Below are positions 45,426 to 57,566 of a DNA stretch of 64,000 nucleotides, piece after piece; within the stretch, counting starts at the first letter, position 1, and the number at the start of each line of letters is the position of its first letter. Both the position numbers and the translations under genes were made by a program. The notes under the pieces were generated by a model. It did no database searches, had not been told where the DNA came from, and worked only from the letters and a program-made list of their open reading frames with translations. This DNA comes from Blepharisma japonicum (lineage: Eukaryota > Ciliophora > Heterotrichea > Heterotrichida > Blepharismidae): the NCBI GenBank assembly GCA_949751835.1, contig CATKHK010000071.1:124001-188000 (forward strand), in the 5' to 3' direction.

Positions 45426-46049
45426 CTATAATCTTTTAAGATCTTGACTTAAAGAAAATAGTTGAATAGAAGTTGGACTAGGAGATTTCGAGCCTCTATA
45501 AAACTCTTTTGATAATTTAGGAAACCCAGAGTGCTTGATCTGATGCTTTGTTGATAGATTATTTGGCGTTGTTGACACTATTGGTGCGATATTTAAAAGG
45601 ACCGTTGATAATGGACTTGGGGTTTTCCCAATTCTTCCTCTTGGACTAGTCTTTTTCATCCTTGTTGGGGATTTACTTTTAAGACTTTTATTTAAGAAAT
45701 CTGTTATATTCCCTATTCTATGGGAATTGTTGATAAGTGAGTCCTTTCTTCGGTAAAATTCAAGCGTTTTTTCTCTATTTGATCGATAGCTAATAACAGG
45801 CAGTTGTTTATTGAATTTTATCTGTTCTCTTGGAAATTTATAATGCGCATTTGTTGGGGAGCGATTAAATCTCATATCAATCTCATCCCTTATCTTTTCA
45901 TCTATATCATGGTTATAGTCAATTTCCATTAAAAAACTATTTGTACTTTCATCTGTGCATGTACTTGATATTCTAGATAGTTCTGGTCCCTTTAGTTGGG
46001 GCGGCATGAGTGTATTTAGGTTTCTTTGTCTTCCTTTAGTGCTATTCAT
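45426..46049 (-). CDS. Ser/Arg-rich protein, unknown function
   Basis: 207 residues, low in hydrophobics and predicted disordered. Multiple SP/TP sites (SPTRMKKTSPRGR, KTPSPLSTVL, KSPSPTS) suggest proline-directed phosphorylation. No domain recognised. Support is limited to a long open frame with a good ATG and coding-like composition. Confidence 0.55.
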   Translation of the reverse strand: MNSTKGRQRNLNTLMPPQLKGPELSRISSTCTDESTNSFLMEIDYNHDIDEKIRDEIDMRFNRSPTNAHYKFPREQIKFNKQLPVISYRSNREKTLEFYRRKDSLINNSHRIGNITDFLNKSLKSKSPTRMKKTSPRGRIGKTPSPLSTVLLNIAPIVSTTPNNLSTKHQIKHSGFPKLSKEFYRGSKSPSPTSIQLFSLSQDLKRL

Positions 46050-46768
46050 TAATGTCTATTAAAATATCTTGTGATAATTGAAGTTATTTAAATATTGATG
46101 TATATAAGCAAATTTAATTATTATTTTATGGTAAAAACTAATAGGTATTTTACTTCTAACAATTTGGAATTACTCATGTATATTGAGGTAATTTTTTTTG
46201 CTTAAGATTCTGAACTAGTTTAGACAATGGCTATAATCTTCTTAGGCATATATTTGCGTATTATAAATATAATTTGTGAACTTAGCAATTTTAGCAACTA
46301 TCTTTCCTAACTCTCTTTCTATTATTTTTTATTTATAACTAAATTTATAAATTCATAAGCATATGGTCAAGCACAATAATAAGTCTCGTTATATAATAAC
46401 TGTATTTTAATAAGATGCCTTAAGTGGCAATTAAGATCGTCTAGCACTCTTTCAATATGTTGTCTATTTGATATTGGAGGAAAAAGTACGGTAAGAAAAT
46501 ATAAAAAATATCCTTTGTGAATCATTAAACTTAAAGAGCTAATAAAAGCTTTTAAATTTCTCTCACAAATCCTAATATATTATACTAAATAGAAGGTTCT
46601 AAGATACAACTAAATGCAGAAATACTTATTATTAAAAACAGTAGAAAAATATAAAGTTTTTTGACAAGGAAAATGTGAACAAAAATTTTGAAAGCTGATG
46701 GACACTCGATTTTGAAGTTAAAAATTAAATCATTACAAAATTGAATGAAAAATAAATTGATTTTTAAC

Positions 46769-47140
46769 GCCAATTTATAGAAAGAGACAGAGCTTCAAAT
46801 GAAGAGCTTTTCGAATTATTTTTAAGATTTCGTCATGATGATTTTCTACTTGAAGAGATTGATTTATTGCTTGACGATAGTGACTTAGAAATTTTTACTG
46901 GTGATGAAGAAGGGGATGAAGATGTTGAAAGTGATGAGGTAATTGCATCAAACCTGGAAGAAAAAATACTACAGAGCGATCAATAAACTTAATGGTGGCA
47001 TCATGGACAACAATGAAGTTATCCAAGTTCTTTCAAAACTCAAGGACGAAATTACAAAATCAAACATTGTGAAGAACTCAACTGGAAAACAGGTAGATAG
47101 GAGTTCAAATCTAATGATAGAATCCCACAACAAAAACTAA
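46769..47140 (+). pseudogene. decayed coding relic
   Basis: About 70 open codons (RASNEELFELFLRFRHDDFL ... an acidic GDEEGDEDVESDE) end in TAA near 46986 and a second open piece follows in another frame (LNGGIMDNNEVIQVLSKLKD). No start codon, no usable intron. The FRFRHDD piece faintly recalls PIF/Harbinger-type transposases, but this is too weak to assign. Confidence 0.3.
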
Positions 47141-47216
47141 TAGCATAAAGAAAGAGAACAAGAAGAAAAACAGAATGAAATTTTATATAAAATAACAGAC
47201 AAATAAAATATTTTAA

Positions 47217-47243
47217 TTGCAGTACTAAAAATTATTACTGCAA
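47217..47243. repeat. perfect inverted repeat
   Basis: TTGCAGTA and TACTGCAA are exact reverse complements around an 11-nt AT-rich loop. It lies in relic-bearing intergenic DNA, so it could be the end of an old small transposon or chance. Confidence 0.5.
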
Positions 47244-47429
47244 CTTTAAGTAGAAAATTATTGACACCTGATATTTATGTCCGTCTAAAACAAGTTTCTA
47301 AATACTCTCTATAATATAATTAATGGGACATATTTTCAATGGAAATTTTTTCACGAAAAATGCAATAAAGCTTAATCTAAAATTCTGCAAAATGGTAGAC
47401 TAAAAAGGACTTTACTTAAACAAAACTTA

Positions 47430-47882
47430 TTAGCTTATATTTGTTTGCGCAGGATGCTCCCTTGTCATATGGGCTTTCATCATATATTTATTATATATAA
47501 TTTTGCCGCATTTCTTGCAAGGCACCCGAGTGATCTTATCATGCACTTGCTTAACATGTAATTTCAATGCATTCTCATTTTTAAAGCTTTTCCCACACTT
47601 CGCACAAACAACAGTCTTATCAGACTTCGAGTGCACCTTGCCTATATGCTGATTTAATCCTTTCTTACATGAAAAATCTGCATTGCAGATTTGGCATTTT
47701 AGGCTTTCTTCTTCATTCTCAGATGACTCAGGATTTTCCGCAGAAGCCAGAAATGCAGCTGTGCCTAAGAGTGCGTAATAAAAGTTAAAACAGAAGTTTA
47801 AAAGGCACTCATTCTCGCTTTTTGTATAAATATTTTCAGTTTGGGAAAGGTCTTCTGTCTTATTATTAAGATTTGCTTCCAT
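47430..47882 (-). CDS. three-finger C2H2 zinc-finger protein with hydrophobic segment
   Basis: 150 residues. Three fingers in the C-terminal half: CQICNADF...HIGKVH, CAKCGKSF...HVKQVH and CKKCGKII...HMTREH, with linkers of near-standard length. Residues 28-48 (LLNFCFNFYYALLGTAAFLA) form an unexpected hydrophobic stretch long enough to span a membrane, followed by an acidic linker. Expected to bind DNA or RNA; membrane tethering is possible but unproven. Confidence 0.8.
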   Translation of the reverse strand: MEANLNNKTEDLSQTENIYTKSENECLLNFCFNFYYALLGTAAFLASAENPESSENEEESLKCQICNADFSCKKGLNQHIGKVHSKSDKTVVCAKCGKSFKNENALKLHVKQVHDKITRVPCKKCGKIIYNKYMMKAHMTREHPAQTNIS

Positions 47883-48169
47883 GATTTTTATATATTCAAT
47901 TATTCTGATAACGAATTTTCTTATGGTATAAGCTTAAGGATTTAAATTTACTCCAAAAATTTCAAACCCCCTCAATGAATAAATAGCACTTTTGCTCGTT
48001 TTAATTTTATGAAAATTTGTATCTTACAATTTAATTTAAATTTTGTTTTTACGAGATATTCAATACAAATTTAAAACCTTTTATAAAAATATATGGATTT
48101 ATTGATTATTAATTGAGGAAAGAGTTATAATTTAAAATATAAAATTTATTAAAATAATTGAATTTTGTA
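47883..48169. other. divergent intergenic region
   Basis: 287 nt, AT-rich, presumed promoters for the zinc-finger and pseudoprotease-kelch genes. No element recognised. Confidence 0.4.
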
Positions 48170-50161
48170 ATGTACACAAATAGAGGATTTTTAAGAAGGG
48201 ACAAAAATTCCAAATGAACTCAAAATATTTTTAATCCATATCCCCGCACAACTCAACTTGCAGTGCCTACGTATCCCAAAATATACGAAGGGAAGAACAA
48301 ATCTTTATCTCCTAATAAGCCTATTAGCATTAATGAAGAAGCTGATCTTTTAGATCAATTTGGAATTAGAAGCAAGTTTAATGGCAGCTTCAACCCAAGT
48401 CCACAACCTCAAGCTAAATTTGAAATAGCCCCAACGGCAGGCTATGAATCAGCTTGAAGGCTTTATCAAAGTCCTAAAGTTTTAAAAGCCCCTCCTCTAA
48501 ATCTCCACAAAACAAACTCAATCTTTGAAATTCAAAGTGACAAAGGCTATGGCGGTTTTCGTCGATTTGCAGGAATGGGATTCCTTATTACTCCAAATTT
48601 AGCCTTTACCACAAACATGGTAATCCCAAACGCGGCTCAGGCTACTAAATCAAGTGTGCATTTTTTGGATTCTTATAATATTCCTCATGGGTTTGACCCA
48701 AATGAATTTTTCTTTACACATGAAGAGCTAAATTTTACTATCATTGCTTTTAGAAAAGCTCCAAACAGTGAATACAAATTGCCATTGCCGTTACACGAAT
48801 TTTTCTCTTTAAAAGTGGACGACCCAGTTGTGCTTTATCACAAAAAGGTAGACTGCAAAAATGCGACACTGATAGATGATGAAACATTTTGTTATACTTC
48901 AGGGACTGATATTCCCCAAGGCTTGCCAATTTTCGATTATAATTGAGAGCTGCAAGGAATTCACAACACATCGACATTTGGGACTAAAATAAACCAAGCA
49001 ACAAGAGTTGATGCAATTTTTAGATTTTTGCTTTCGATTAGGCACATGATTAAGCATCAAGAACTTGATATGATGCTTGAATCGCAGCCTTATGAAGTTA
49101 TCCAACAAGCTCCAAAAAAGCCAGTTATTGAGCAAAATATTTATTTATTTTGGTTCGAATGATTCACAAGAAATATTTTTCGGTATAATTCAACACTCGA
49201 ACTGTGAAATAGGCTTGAGCCTAATAATTTAAGAGAGCTTGATGCTTCTGGGAATTGATATTTCTTATGAAACAGCAGAATGGCCTATACACCTACTGGA
49301 AATTGTGTAATCCTAGGAGGAGTTTCTGATAGAAAAGGTACAATAAAAAATGATGCTTATTTATATAAACCCTCAGATAATACTTTGCATAAATTGCCAG
49401 GAATGCTTGAAGCAAGAGAATCACCAGCGATAGTGTGCCTGGAACAATATGTATTTGTGATAGGAGGAAGAGCAGGATTAAGTACATGTGAAAGATTTAG
49501 TTTTGATACATATGAATGAATAAGTATTGCCCCTATGGTTCAAGGGAGATATTCTCATTGTGCATGTGCCTTGCAAGGAGATAGATTTATTTATGCAATA
49601 GGAGGCTGCCCAATTGAAGTAGTTGGGAAAAGCATTGAAAGGTATTTAATTCAAGAAAATACATGGGAACTTGTAGCTCTTGCTCTTCCTGAGCCACTGA
49701 CACTTTTTGGTGCTTTACCAGTTTCACAAAATAAAATTGCACTTTTGGGTGGCAAATACACTAAGAGGGTATTTGTATTGGAAGTAAATGAAATGTATAT
49801 TGATACTCATTATAATCCTAGATACTTGATGCCTGAAAGCGATATTTTTAGACTTCATGAGATTCCGAGCTTTACAAGTAGCGTGGAAACAGTATTTCCA
49901 GTTGTAATTGATGAAGGAAGCGATAAAGTTCTTATAATGTCTGGAAATGATGGTTATGCGCATTTACTGCTGATTACTTATCCCTACAAACACTTCTTAA
50001 CCCTCAGTAACCCGGTTCAACCGCAATTACAAAAAAGTATGCTATCAAGATCTTACCCTGAGCTTTCCCAAATCAGAAATCCAGGCCTGTTACCTCCAAT
50101 TCACTCAAAAGGCTATTTAGTTTCTCCTCATCAGTACAGCTCAAGCCGAATGTATCTATAA
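48170..50161 (+). CDS. trypsin-like pseudoprotease fused to kelch repeats
   Basis: 663 residues. ATG at 48170; eight or so TGA codons read as Trp join what look like several broken frames. Residues ~127-268 follow a chymotrypsin/V8-like fold: GMGFLITPNLAFTTNMVIPN, then HEELNFTIIAF, then TDIPQGLPIFDYNWELQGIH. At the three catalytic positions Met150 replaces His, Asn188 replaces Asp and Gln250 replaces Ser, so the domain should be inactive. Residues ~373-607 are kelch repeats (VILGGVSDRKGT, VFVIGGRAGLSTCERF, YAIGGCPIE). No signal peptide, so cytosolic. Probably a binding or scaffold protein. Confidence 0.75.
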
Positions 50162-50180
50162 TTAATTAATTAATTAATTC
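50158..50180. repeat. ATTA microsatellite
   Basis: About five copies of the tetranucleotide TAAT overlapping the stop codon of the pseudoprotease-kelch gene and its immediate 3' flank. Confidence 0.8.
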
Positions 50181-50868
50181 ATTTCAACTCTAATCGACTC
50201 TGTGATATTGAACGTTTATGCTCAAAATAATACTTATTGCTCATATCTGCATATTGTTTATAAAAGTATTGAATGGTGAACATTTTTGAATGAATATTTA
50301 TATATTCCTTTCTAAAAAAACCTATGATCAATTTTGCATTCATCTTAAAACATATTTCAGAATATTTAACATTAAGCTCAAAAGTTAATTCAATTTATAT
50401 ACTTGAAATATGTCAAGTTTTTAAGATTAAATCCTAAAAAATTGGAATCAAAGCCTATTTATAGTAATATCAAATAGATACTTGAAAAATAATTTGAAAA
50501 AGCAATCATCCGCTAATTTGGAATATTAAATACACTACAATAATTTTAAGATTAAAACTTAATATACTTTAAAAGTAATTCTTAGTTTTGGCACACATAG
50601 TCTAGTTTATGCTATGCATTGTCATTCAAATTTTTAAATTTATACTAATTACTTATAAAATCTATTAATTTCAAAATCAAGAAAATATATTTTTTATCAT
50701 ATAAATCATCCATGTTTTTTTTATTTGCAATTCATTAAAATATTGCTTGATAGAAATTCAATTTTTGGGTATAATTCCTCTAAGAATCAAGTCTAAAGCT
50801 TTCTAAATTATAAAACTGATGGAAGCAGTTATTTTCTTCAAGCATTTGCTTATTAACGAGATAATAAA
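50181..50868. other. intergenic region, 688 nt
   Basis: AT-rich spacer before the large membrane protein gene. A short coding-like scrap (YCSYLHIVYKSIEW) occurs near 50240, but nothing intact. No repeat of note beyond the ATTA tract. Confidence 0.4.
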
Positions 50869-53800
50869 ATGGCATTGATAACCTTCTTTCTTATTCTAAA
50901 AGAAGTTTTCTGCTTGACCTACACGATGTATCCAGCCACCAATCCTCCTCCTGCCCCACGAAAAGGCTGCACAATGCAAGATATGCCAGACAAAAATATG
51001 ATAGTGCTGTTTGGAGGATATGATACCCAGGTAAATATTTATGGTGATTTATGAGTTTATAAATTTGATACAAACCAATGGGAGCAGATATTCTCTTCAG
51101 ATGGAAATGATCCAGGTATTATTTATTTAGTTGCAAGGTATAATGCGGCATCATTTTACATTCAGTCAACGACTCAATTTTGTATTTGGGGTGGAAATAC
51201 AAGCAGAGGACAATTAAACGATTTATGATGCTTTAATTTTAAATTTTTAGCATGAACTAAGATTACTACAACAGGTGATAATCCTCCAAGCCCAAAATAT
51301 AACATGGGGTATACATCTTGGAAAGATTCTTCCAATAATGTGATGTTTGCTATTTTTGGTGGAGTTGAGACTGATGGTTACGCTGATGATCTCTTTATGT
51401 AATTTATAAGTAGTTTGGATACAAGTGTTAGTACCTGAAAGTGGACTTTATCTGAATATACAGGAGAAACTAAACCAGAAAAGCAAGAAGCTCCTGTTAT
51501 ATTTTATTATGATAATGCTATATATCTGATATATGGAATAACTTGGGATAATGAAGATTATGATTATTATCAGGTCAAATTTTATAAATACAGCTTAACC
51601 TCTTCAGAATGAGAAGACATAACCAGCAAAGATCATCCCTATACGTTCAGGCAATATACAAGGGGAGTGGTGGTTGATGATTCATTTTATTATTTCTTTG
51701 GAATGTCCTCAGACTGGTCTGACTATCCAAATATATGTGAAAAAGTGTCCTTAGCGGCGGATTCAACCTACGATTGAACAAAAGTTGAAATAAAAGGTGA
51801 TCATGATTACGATTTGGGCAGAGAAACTTTTGGAATAGCGACAATAAATGATGCAATTCATGTTTTTGGAGGTACACAATATTCAACACAAGTTAATAGC
51901 TTCATCTCAATTAATTATGCAAATGACCCTATGACTTATAATTATGATGAAGATTACATCAGCCCTGGCGCAAGAATTAATCACTCATTGAACTATGTTG
52001 GAGGATTTTTACTTTTATTTGGAGGAGAAATCAATGGATCTTATAGTATGGATTTATGGCAGCTCGATATAACTACCTTTATTTGGAAATATTTAAATCC
52101 AGGTGGGGTAATCCCATCTGCCCGATCAAATCATGGGTCTGCTTCAAGAGGAGATATTCTGATCATATGGGGAGGAGTAGGATCTCAAGGATATCTAAAT
52201 GATGCGTACATATACAATATACTCACAAATACATGGCAGATTCTGGATAACAATGGAAGCACAGCTCCAAGTCCAAGAATAGGTGCTTGTGTTGGAATCG
52301 ATTTTCAAAGAATACTCATTTATGGAGGCCTTGATCGTGATGGTGTCAAGGATGAGCTCTGGCTATTCGATTTAGGAACTCATATTTATTCTTTACTTGA
52401 TTCAGACATTGATGATGGTCCAGATCCTCTCTATAAAGCTTCATGTGACTATGAGTCAGAAGGAGAAGGGAGATTTTATGTGATGCTTGGGATTGATAAA
52501 TACGAATACCCTTTGAATGGCATGTTTTATTATGATCTTGCGAAGAATAAGTGGATAACAGTATACAAAAATGATACGAATGTTGATTGGAACAGAGGAA
52601 ATGGGCAAGCATTTAAAATTAATGATCGATATTTGATTTTTGGTGGTGAAGACATATGGTCTCCTTCTTTAGATGTCTTCTATTACAACACAACAAGCAA
52701 AAATTTCACAAAAATGACTGATCTGTTTACATATGTATGGTCTGCAGCCGCTGAGTATATTGGAAGTACTGTCATTATTTACGGAGGAGCAGCTGATACT
52801 GGAATGACAGTGAGAAGATCGATTCCATCTACTAATCAATTTGGAATCGATTTATTATCAGACTGCTCATCTTCAGCTGAATGCTATTGGCAATGCAGCC
52901 CTGGCACCTATAAAAGTGGCAAAATATGCTATTTATGCCCTCCAGGTACTTATCAGTCATCGTATGGAGGAACGTGCCAATCATGCAAGCGTGGGACTTA
53001 TTATCAATATTATGGGGCAACTTCATCAAGTCAATGCTACCCTTGTTCTGAAGGGACTTTTAATAATAAAACAGGAGCAAGTTACTGCTTGGCATGTCCA
53101 TATGGCTCAAGCTGCCCAGCAGGAAGCACAGTCCCCTCTTGGATCGAATCAGATAAATATGATAGCTCTACCCAGCCTGATTTATTAGACAATGGTGACT
53201 CAGAAGCCGCTACTGATGCTGCAATAGTTTATTCAACAGTTGGATCAGTTGGAGCTTTGATTTTGATCATTGTGCTTATTTTCTATGAAAGAATGACTTT
53301 CTTAGTAAAAATTGATGCATACACTGACAAACATGAGAAGGAATTAAACAAACCTGTAATTCTTAGAAAAACTAAGGTCGGTGGCTATTTCACAATACTT
53401 TTCTTAGTTCTATGTATTATGATTGTAGTTAATACAATCATAAGTTTCGTGGTAAATAATAAAGTTGAAGTTAAAGCCTTAGTGCCGCTTATTGTAATGG
53501 ATGAGACAGTTTCCAAATTTACTGCAAATATGATAATTAATGTAGAAGTAAAAAATTATGGTGGAAATTGCATCGATGCAGATAATAACTGTGATGAATC
53601 GATATCGTATTTAATGGTAAATATGTATGGAACAAGCATTGATATGTCATGCAGTGCAAGCACGACCAATAATGATTGCATTATATATATAGAATGCCAG
53701 AGTTGCCAAGTTGCAAATGGGGCGTATATCTGATATTCATTCTTAGCTAGTGAAAGTTATTCAACGGGCTTTACGGTCAATGTGACTTCATTTTCCTCAA

Positions 53801-54372
53801 TTCCTAACAAAGTTAGCAGCTATCAAGCTTCAGTTTACCCGACAGATCAAAAAGTCTTAAGAGGGGCTACTCCGTCAATTTATAATTTTGATACAGTTCC
53901 ATCAGTATTTGCTATTTAGTACTTTGAAGATACCAATGGCGATAATAATACTGGCTACCATATTGCACTTTATGAATCTCCAACTTTAGGAAGCCAGTAC
54001 AAAACGAATGAGTAATATTTACTTAGACTTGCAGTTTCCTATGATTTATATTTGAGGCTCAATTTCAATAAAAATTCGAATTGTCTTTATACTAAGAGAA
54101 GCTTGAAGATGACCTGGCTACAATTGATTAGCGCTCTGCTGGGGTCAATATTTGGACTCCTAGGAGCAATCGGGGGAGCTATGGCATTTGTAGAAGGAAA
54201 TATAGATGCTCAAGCTAGCAAATCAAATTCCCAAATGAAAGCTGATAATATTGCAGATGAAGAAGAAAGACTTGAAATGATGATTCGTGGGTTCACGGAA
54301 GAAGGAGAAAAGAAAGGCTATTTCAATGATTATATTTCAAATGACAATTCGCAAAGACATATGCCTGATTAG
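50869..54372 (+). CDS. large kelch / cysteine-rich multi-pass membrane protein
   Basis: 1,152 residues, three 15-nt introns: 51399-51413, 53905-53919 and 54012-54026. Seven or more Trp codons are TGA. Order: signal peptide (MALITFFLILKEVFC), two blocks of kelch repeats (about 40-650, FGGYDTQVN, LFGGEINGSYSMDLW, IYGGLDRDGVKDELW), a GCC2/GCC3-like Cys-rich module (about 660-750, CPPGTYQSSYGGTCQSC), a membrane helix near 785 (VGALILIIVLIFY), a second near 840 (TILFLVLCIMIVVNTII), an extracytoplasmic loop with Cys pairs, and a third near 1068-1090 (ISALLGSIFGLLGAIGGAMA). The tail is acidic. This is a surface or secretory-pathway protein; function unknown. Confidence 0.85.
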
Positions 54373-54479
54373 CCATCAATTATAATAAATAAGGATTATT
54401 CATAAAGATTCTAAAAATCATGAAGTTAACTATTTTCTGTTTTAATTTGTTAATTTATCTAGTTTCAGTGAACTTTTAT

Positions 54480-55400
54480 TTAATCTATTAGTCCTTTCTC
54501 TCGCATGACTCTTTTCATCGTTTCTCCAATTTTTGCAGGTGATCTTGTCACAACAACTCCAGCGTCTTCTAAAGCTTTGATTTTCGAATCAGCCCCACCT
54601 TTACCTCCTGATATAATAGCTCCAGCATGTCCCATCCTTTTTCCAGGAGGAGCACTAATTCCAGCAATAAACGAAACAACAGGCTTCTTTGCTACATTAT
54701 AAGTCTTCAGCCACTCTGCTGCATCTTCTTCTCCGGTTCCTCCAATTTCTCCAATCAATACAATTCCTTCAGTTTCTGGGTCATTAACGAATTTTTCCAG
54801 GACATCAATGAAATCAGAGCCTTTGAATGGGTCTCCTCCGATCCCAATCACAGTGGATTGCCCTAAGCCTTCCTTAGTAGTTTGGTCAACGGCTTCATAT
54901 GTCAAAGTCCCTGATCTGCTGACAATTCCAATTTTGCCTGGGGTGTGGATATAGCCAGGCATGATTCCAATTTTGCACTCTCCTGGCTTGATAACTCCTG
55001 GACAGTTAGGCCCTATAAGCTTGCTCTTGCTTGATTTCAATGCATCTTTGACTCGAACCATATCATGCTGTGGGATACCTTCAGTAATGGTGACGATTAG
55101 AGGGATTTCCTCTTCTATACAATCTAAGATTGCTTGGGCTGCAAAGGATGGTGGCACATAAATTGAGCTCGCCCATGGATTCACAGCTTGTTTTGCTTCT
55201 CTTACTGTATTGAAAACAGGCACACCCAAGTGGATTTTGCCACCTTTTCCAGGAGTGACTCCACCCACAAAATTTGTGCCGTATTCGATTGCTTTGGTAG
55301 TATGAAAAGTCCCTTGAGCTCCTGTTATGCCTTGGCAGATGACTGTGGTGTTCTTGTTGACGAACACTTTTGCTGTATGGCTAAACAGTCTTTTCAGCAT
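54480..55400 (-). CDS. SUCLG1: succinyl-CoA synthetase alpha subunit, mitochondrial
   Basis: 306 residues, intronless. N-terminus [14 protein letters not shown] fits a short mitochondrial presequence. Family segments: [58 protein letters not shown], and the phosphohistidine loop [12 protein letters not shown]. Catalyses the TCA-cycle step succinyl-CoA to succinate with GTP or ATP formation together with the beta subunit, which is not in this window. Length is normal. Confidence 0.96.
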   Translation of the reverse strand: MLKRLFSHTAKVFVNKNTTVICQGITGAQGTFHTTKAIEYGTNFVGGVTPGKGGKIHLGVPVFNTVREAKQAVNPWASSIYVPPSFAAQAILDCIEEEIPLIVTITEGIPQHDMVRVKDALKSSKSKLIGPNCPGVIKPGECKIGIMPGYIHTPGKIGIVSRSGTLTYEAVDQTTKEGLGQSTVIGIGGDPFKGSDFIDVLEKFVNDPETEGIVLIGEIGGTGEEDAAEWLKTYNVAKKPVVSFIAGISAPPGKRMGHAGAIISGGKGGADSKIKALEDAGVVVTRSPAKIGETMKRVMREKGLID

Positions 55401-55435
55401 TATAGATTTATATGAAAATTCATTAGAATAAAGTA

Positions 55436-57250
55436 TTATAATTCTGAAGACTCCTCAGTTTTTCGTCTTGCTGGCTGATTTCCCCTTAGCATTTCTTTCA
55501 GCATATCTATTTTCTGGTCTCTTTCTTCTATTTCTTTGCTGAGTTTTGATAAAAGGTCGCCTTCAATCAACTTAGCCCTTGAGTGGAACTTTTGCTCCAT
55601 CCCTTTCATTTTCTCCATTTCCCCTTCCATCCTGGCGATGTCTTTGTTCTTCTTTAAGATTTCTGTATCTTTTTTGAACATTTCTTGCTTTATAGTCTGC
55701 AAAACCATCAGTGACTTATAAATTTTCCTTTCTCTAATTTTAAGATTGCTTTCACTAGAGTGTTTGTCTTCAATCAAGCTTGCAATTTTTGATTTCATTG
55801 ATGAAATTTGAGACTTTAAATCTTCTTCTCTCATGACAGCTTCATTGTTTTTTTTAGCAAGGAGCTCAATTTTGTTGTTTAAATTTTCGAACTTGAAAAT
55901 GTCGTTTTGGATGTCAAAATCTTTTTTCTGGACTTCTCGGTTTGCCATTTCTACTTTATCTTTCAGATCTTGGATTCTTTGCTTATAGATCAGGATTTTG
56001 CTTTTCATGTGAGTTTGCCAATCTAGGTGCTCTTTATGGTGCCTTTCCATTATCTGTTTTAGGCTTTCTATTTGTTGATCTTTTGTACTTTCTTCAGCCT
56101 TGTATTGTTTGAACTGCAAGTCGATTTTGAGGAGTTCTTGCTCAAGTTCAACAACTCTGGCGTTTGCATTGGGTTGTGCAGGTGATGAGTCTAATAATAA
56201 ATCAGTAGGAATATTAGAATGAAATGTATTGCGAATTTCTTCAGCATGTCTTATTAAATCTTGGAGAGACCCTGTAATCTGAGGAAGTTCACTCGAAATT
56301 CTATCTGGCCTTACATTATTAAGCGCAACAATTTTCTTTTTCATTGAGTCTTCAAGATCTTTTATTGAGCTTTCAATTCGTTCTGCTGCACCCATAAACT
56401 TTTTCATCTTTTCCATAGCATGTTCAAATTTTGCTTTCTGAGTATCTTTTTTTGATTTTTCTGCCATATGTGCTTCAAGCATTTTTTCTACTTGATCGTA
56501 ATACCCTTCTTTGGCTTTAAGCTCATGATATCTTCTTGCAGTTTCGTCCAGCTCATTGATCATGCTCTCCACTTTTCCCACAAGTTCTTTATTATGGCCA
56601 GTTAGTTCATCAATTAATTTTGATAGCTGAATATTGTCATTTTTTAGCTCGTCATTTTCTTCTCGTTTTTTTCCTAGTCTTATTTTTTGGACTTGGACTT
56701 CTCCTCTGATTTCTTCTTGCTGGTGAATTAACTTTGCTCTTTCTAACTCTCATTCGACAAGTGAATTGTCGTATTGGTGCTTTAAATCTTCATATCTTTT
56801 TTCTTCTTTTTCTAATATAAATCTTTGAGATAGCAGCTCAACTTCGAAGGCTTTTGATTTTTCTTGCAACTCTTGGACGATATTATTCTCTTTATTCAGT
56901 TTCAGCTTAGCTCTTAGAGATAGCATTTCTCGGTTTAGTTCGTTGATTTTCATGTCTCTTGCATGCAACTGAAGCTGGATTTCTTCAGAAATTGGTCCGT
57001 TCTGAGTCTTCAAGAGCTCGTTAGTCCTCTGTTTGGATTGGAATTTGAGCTCCAGCTCTGAGTCTAAGACTGAGTCCAATATATTTAGATTGTCAAGAGT
57101 TGAGGAATCACTTTTTAATTTTGATTTTCTTGTGACACTTGCTGAGTTTCTAGTTGTTATGTCAGGTGTAAAAAGTGGGTTGGTCGCTTTATGGTTCTTT
57201 TTTCTTGTTGTGTCACTTGTATGGGTTGAATTCTATATAGCGGTTACCAT
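55436..57250 (-). CDS. long coiled-coil protein whose first exon is only the start codon
   Basis: 599 residues. The minus-strand sequence reads ATG, then a 15-nt intron (gtaaccgctatatag, 57233-57247), then [16 protein letters not shown]. No other in-frame ATG lies near the open start. One TGA Trp (VEWELERA, about 56752) links two long open frames. From residue ~55 to 580 the protein is nearly continuous coiled coil ([18 protein letters not shown] ... [17 protein letters not shown]). Likely a structural cytoskeletal protein; the family is not recognised. Its stop codon lies 35 nt from the succinyl-CoA synthetase start codon, on the same strand. Confidence 0.78.
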
Positions 57251-57566
57251 TGCTTATACTTTATAGGATTGCAATATTTATAAATGAATTTTACAGTTTT
57301 ACTTTTGGCAGAATAGCTTATCAAGTATACAAAATATAATTTTTTCAGAAAATTCTTTGAAGAATATAATAACACACTTCTATTGCAAATTAAATAGCAT
57401 TTAAAACTATAAATGCTAAATCTCGATGCTATAAACAAGATTTTATTTGATTAAAAATAAAATCTTCAGCTTTAAAATTATTTTCTTTAATATATCTATC
57501 ATTAATCCCTTATTTTCCTAATTTTCTCATATATTCCATTTTAAACCCACGTCTGTAATAAAATCA
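57251..57566. other. divergent intergenic region, 316 nt
   Basis: AT-rich spacer with presumed promoters of the coiled-coil and 14-3-3 genes. No recognisable element. Confidence 0.4.

Larger units (their letters stand above)
46050..47429. other. intergenic region with coding scraps, 1,380 nt
   Basis: Long spacer by the standard of this window. Short coding-like pieces appear on both strands (plus strand 46769-47140; minus strand around 46370-46500, reading NRQHIERVLDDLNCHLRHL) but none is an intact gene. It also holds a small perfect hairpin at 47217-47243. Confidence 0.4.

Noticed and set aside
46769-47140. Harbinger/PIF transposon call
   Set aside because: Only one short motif-like stretch, no terminal repeats and no target-site duplication could be identified.
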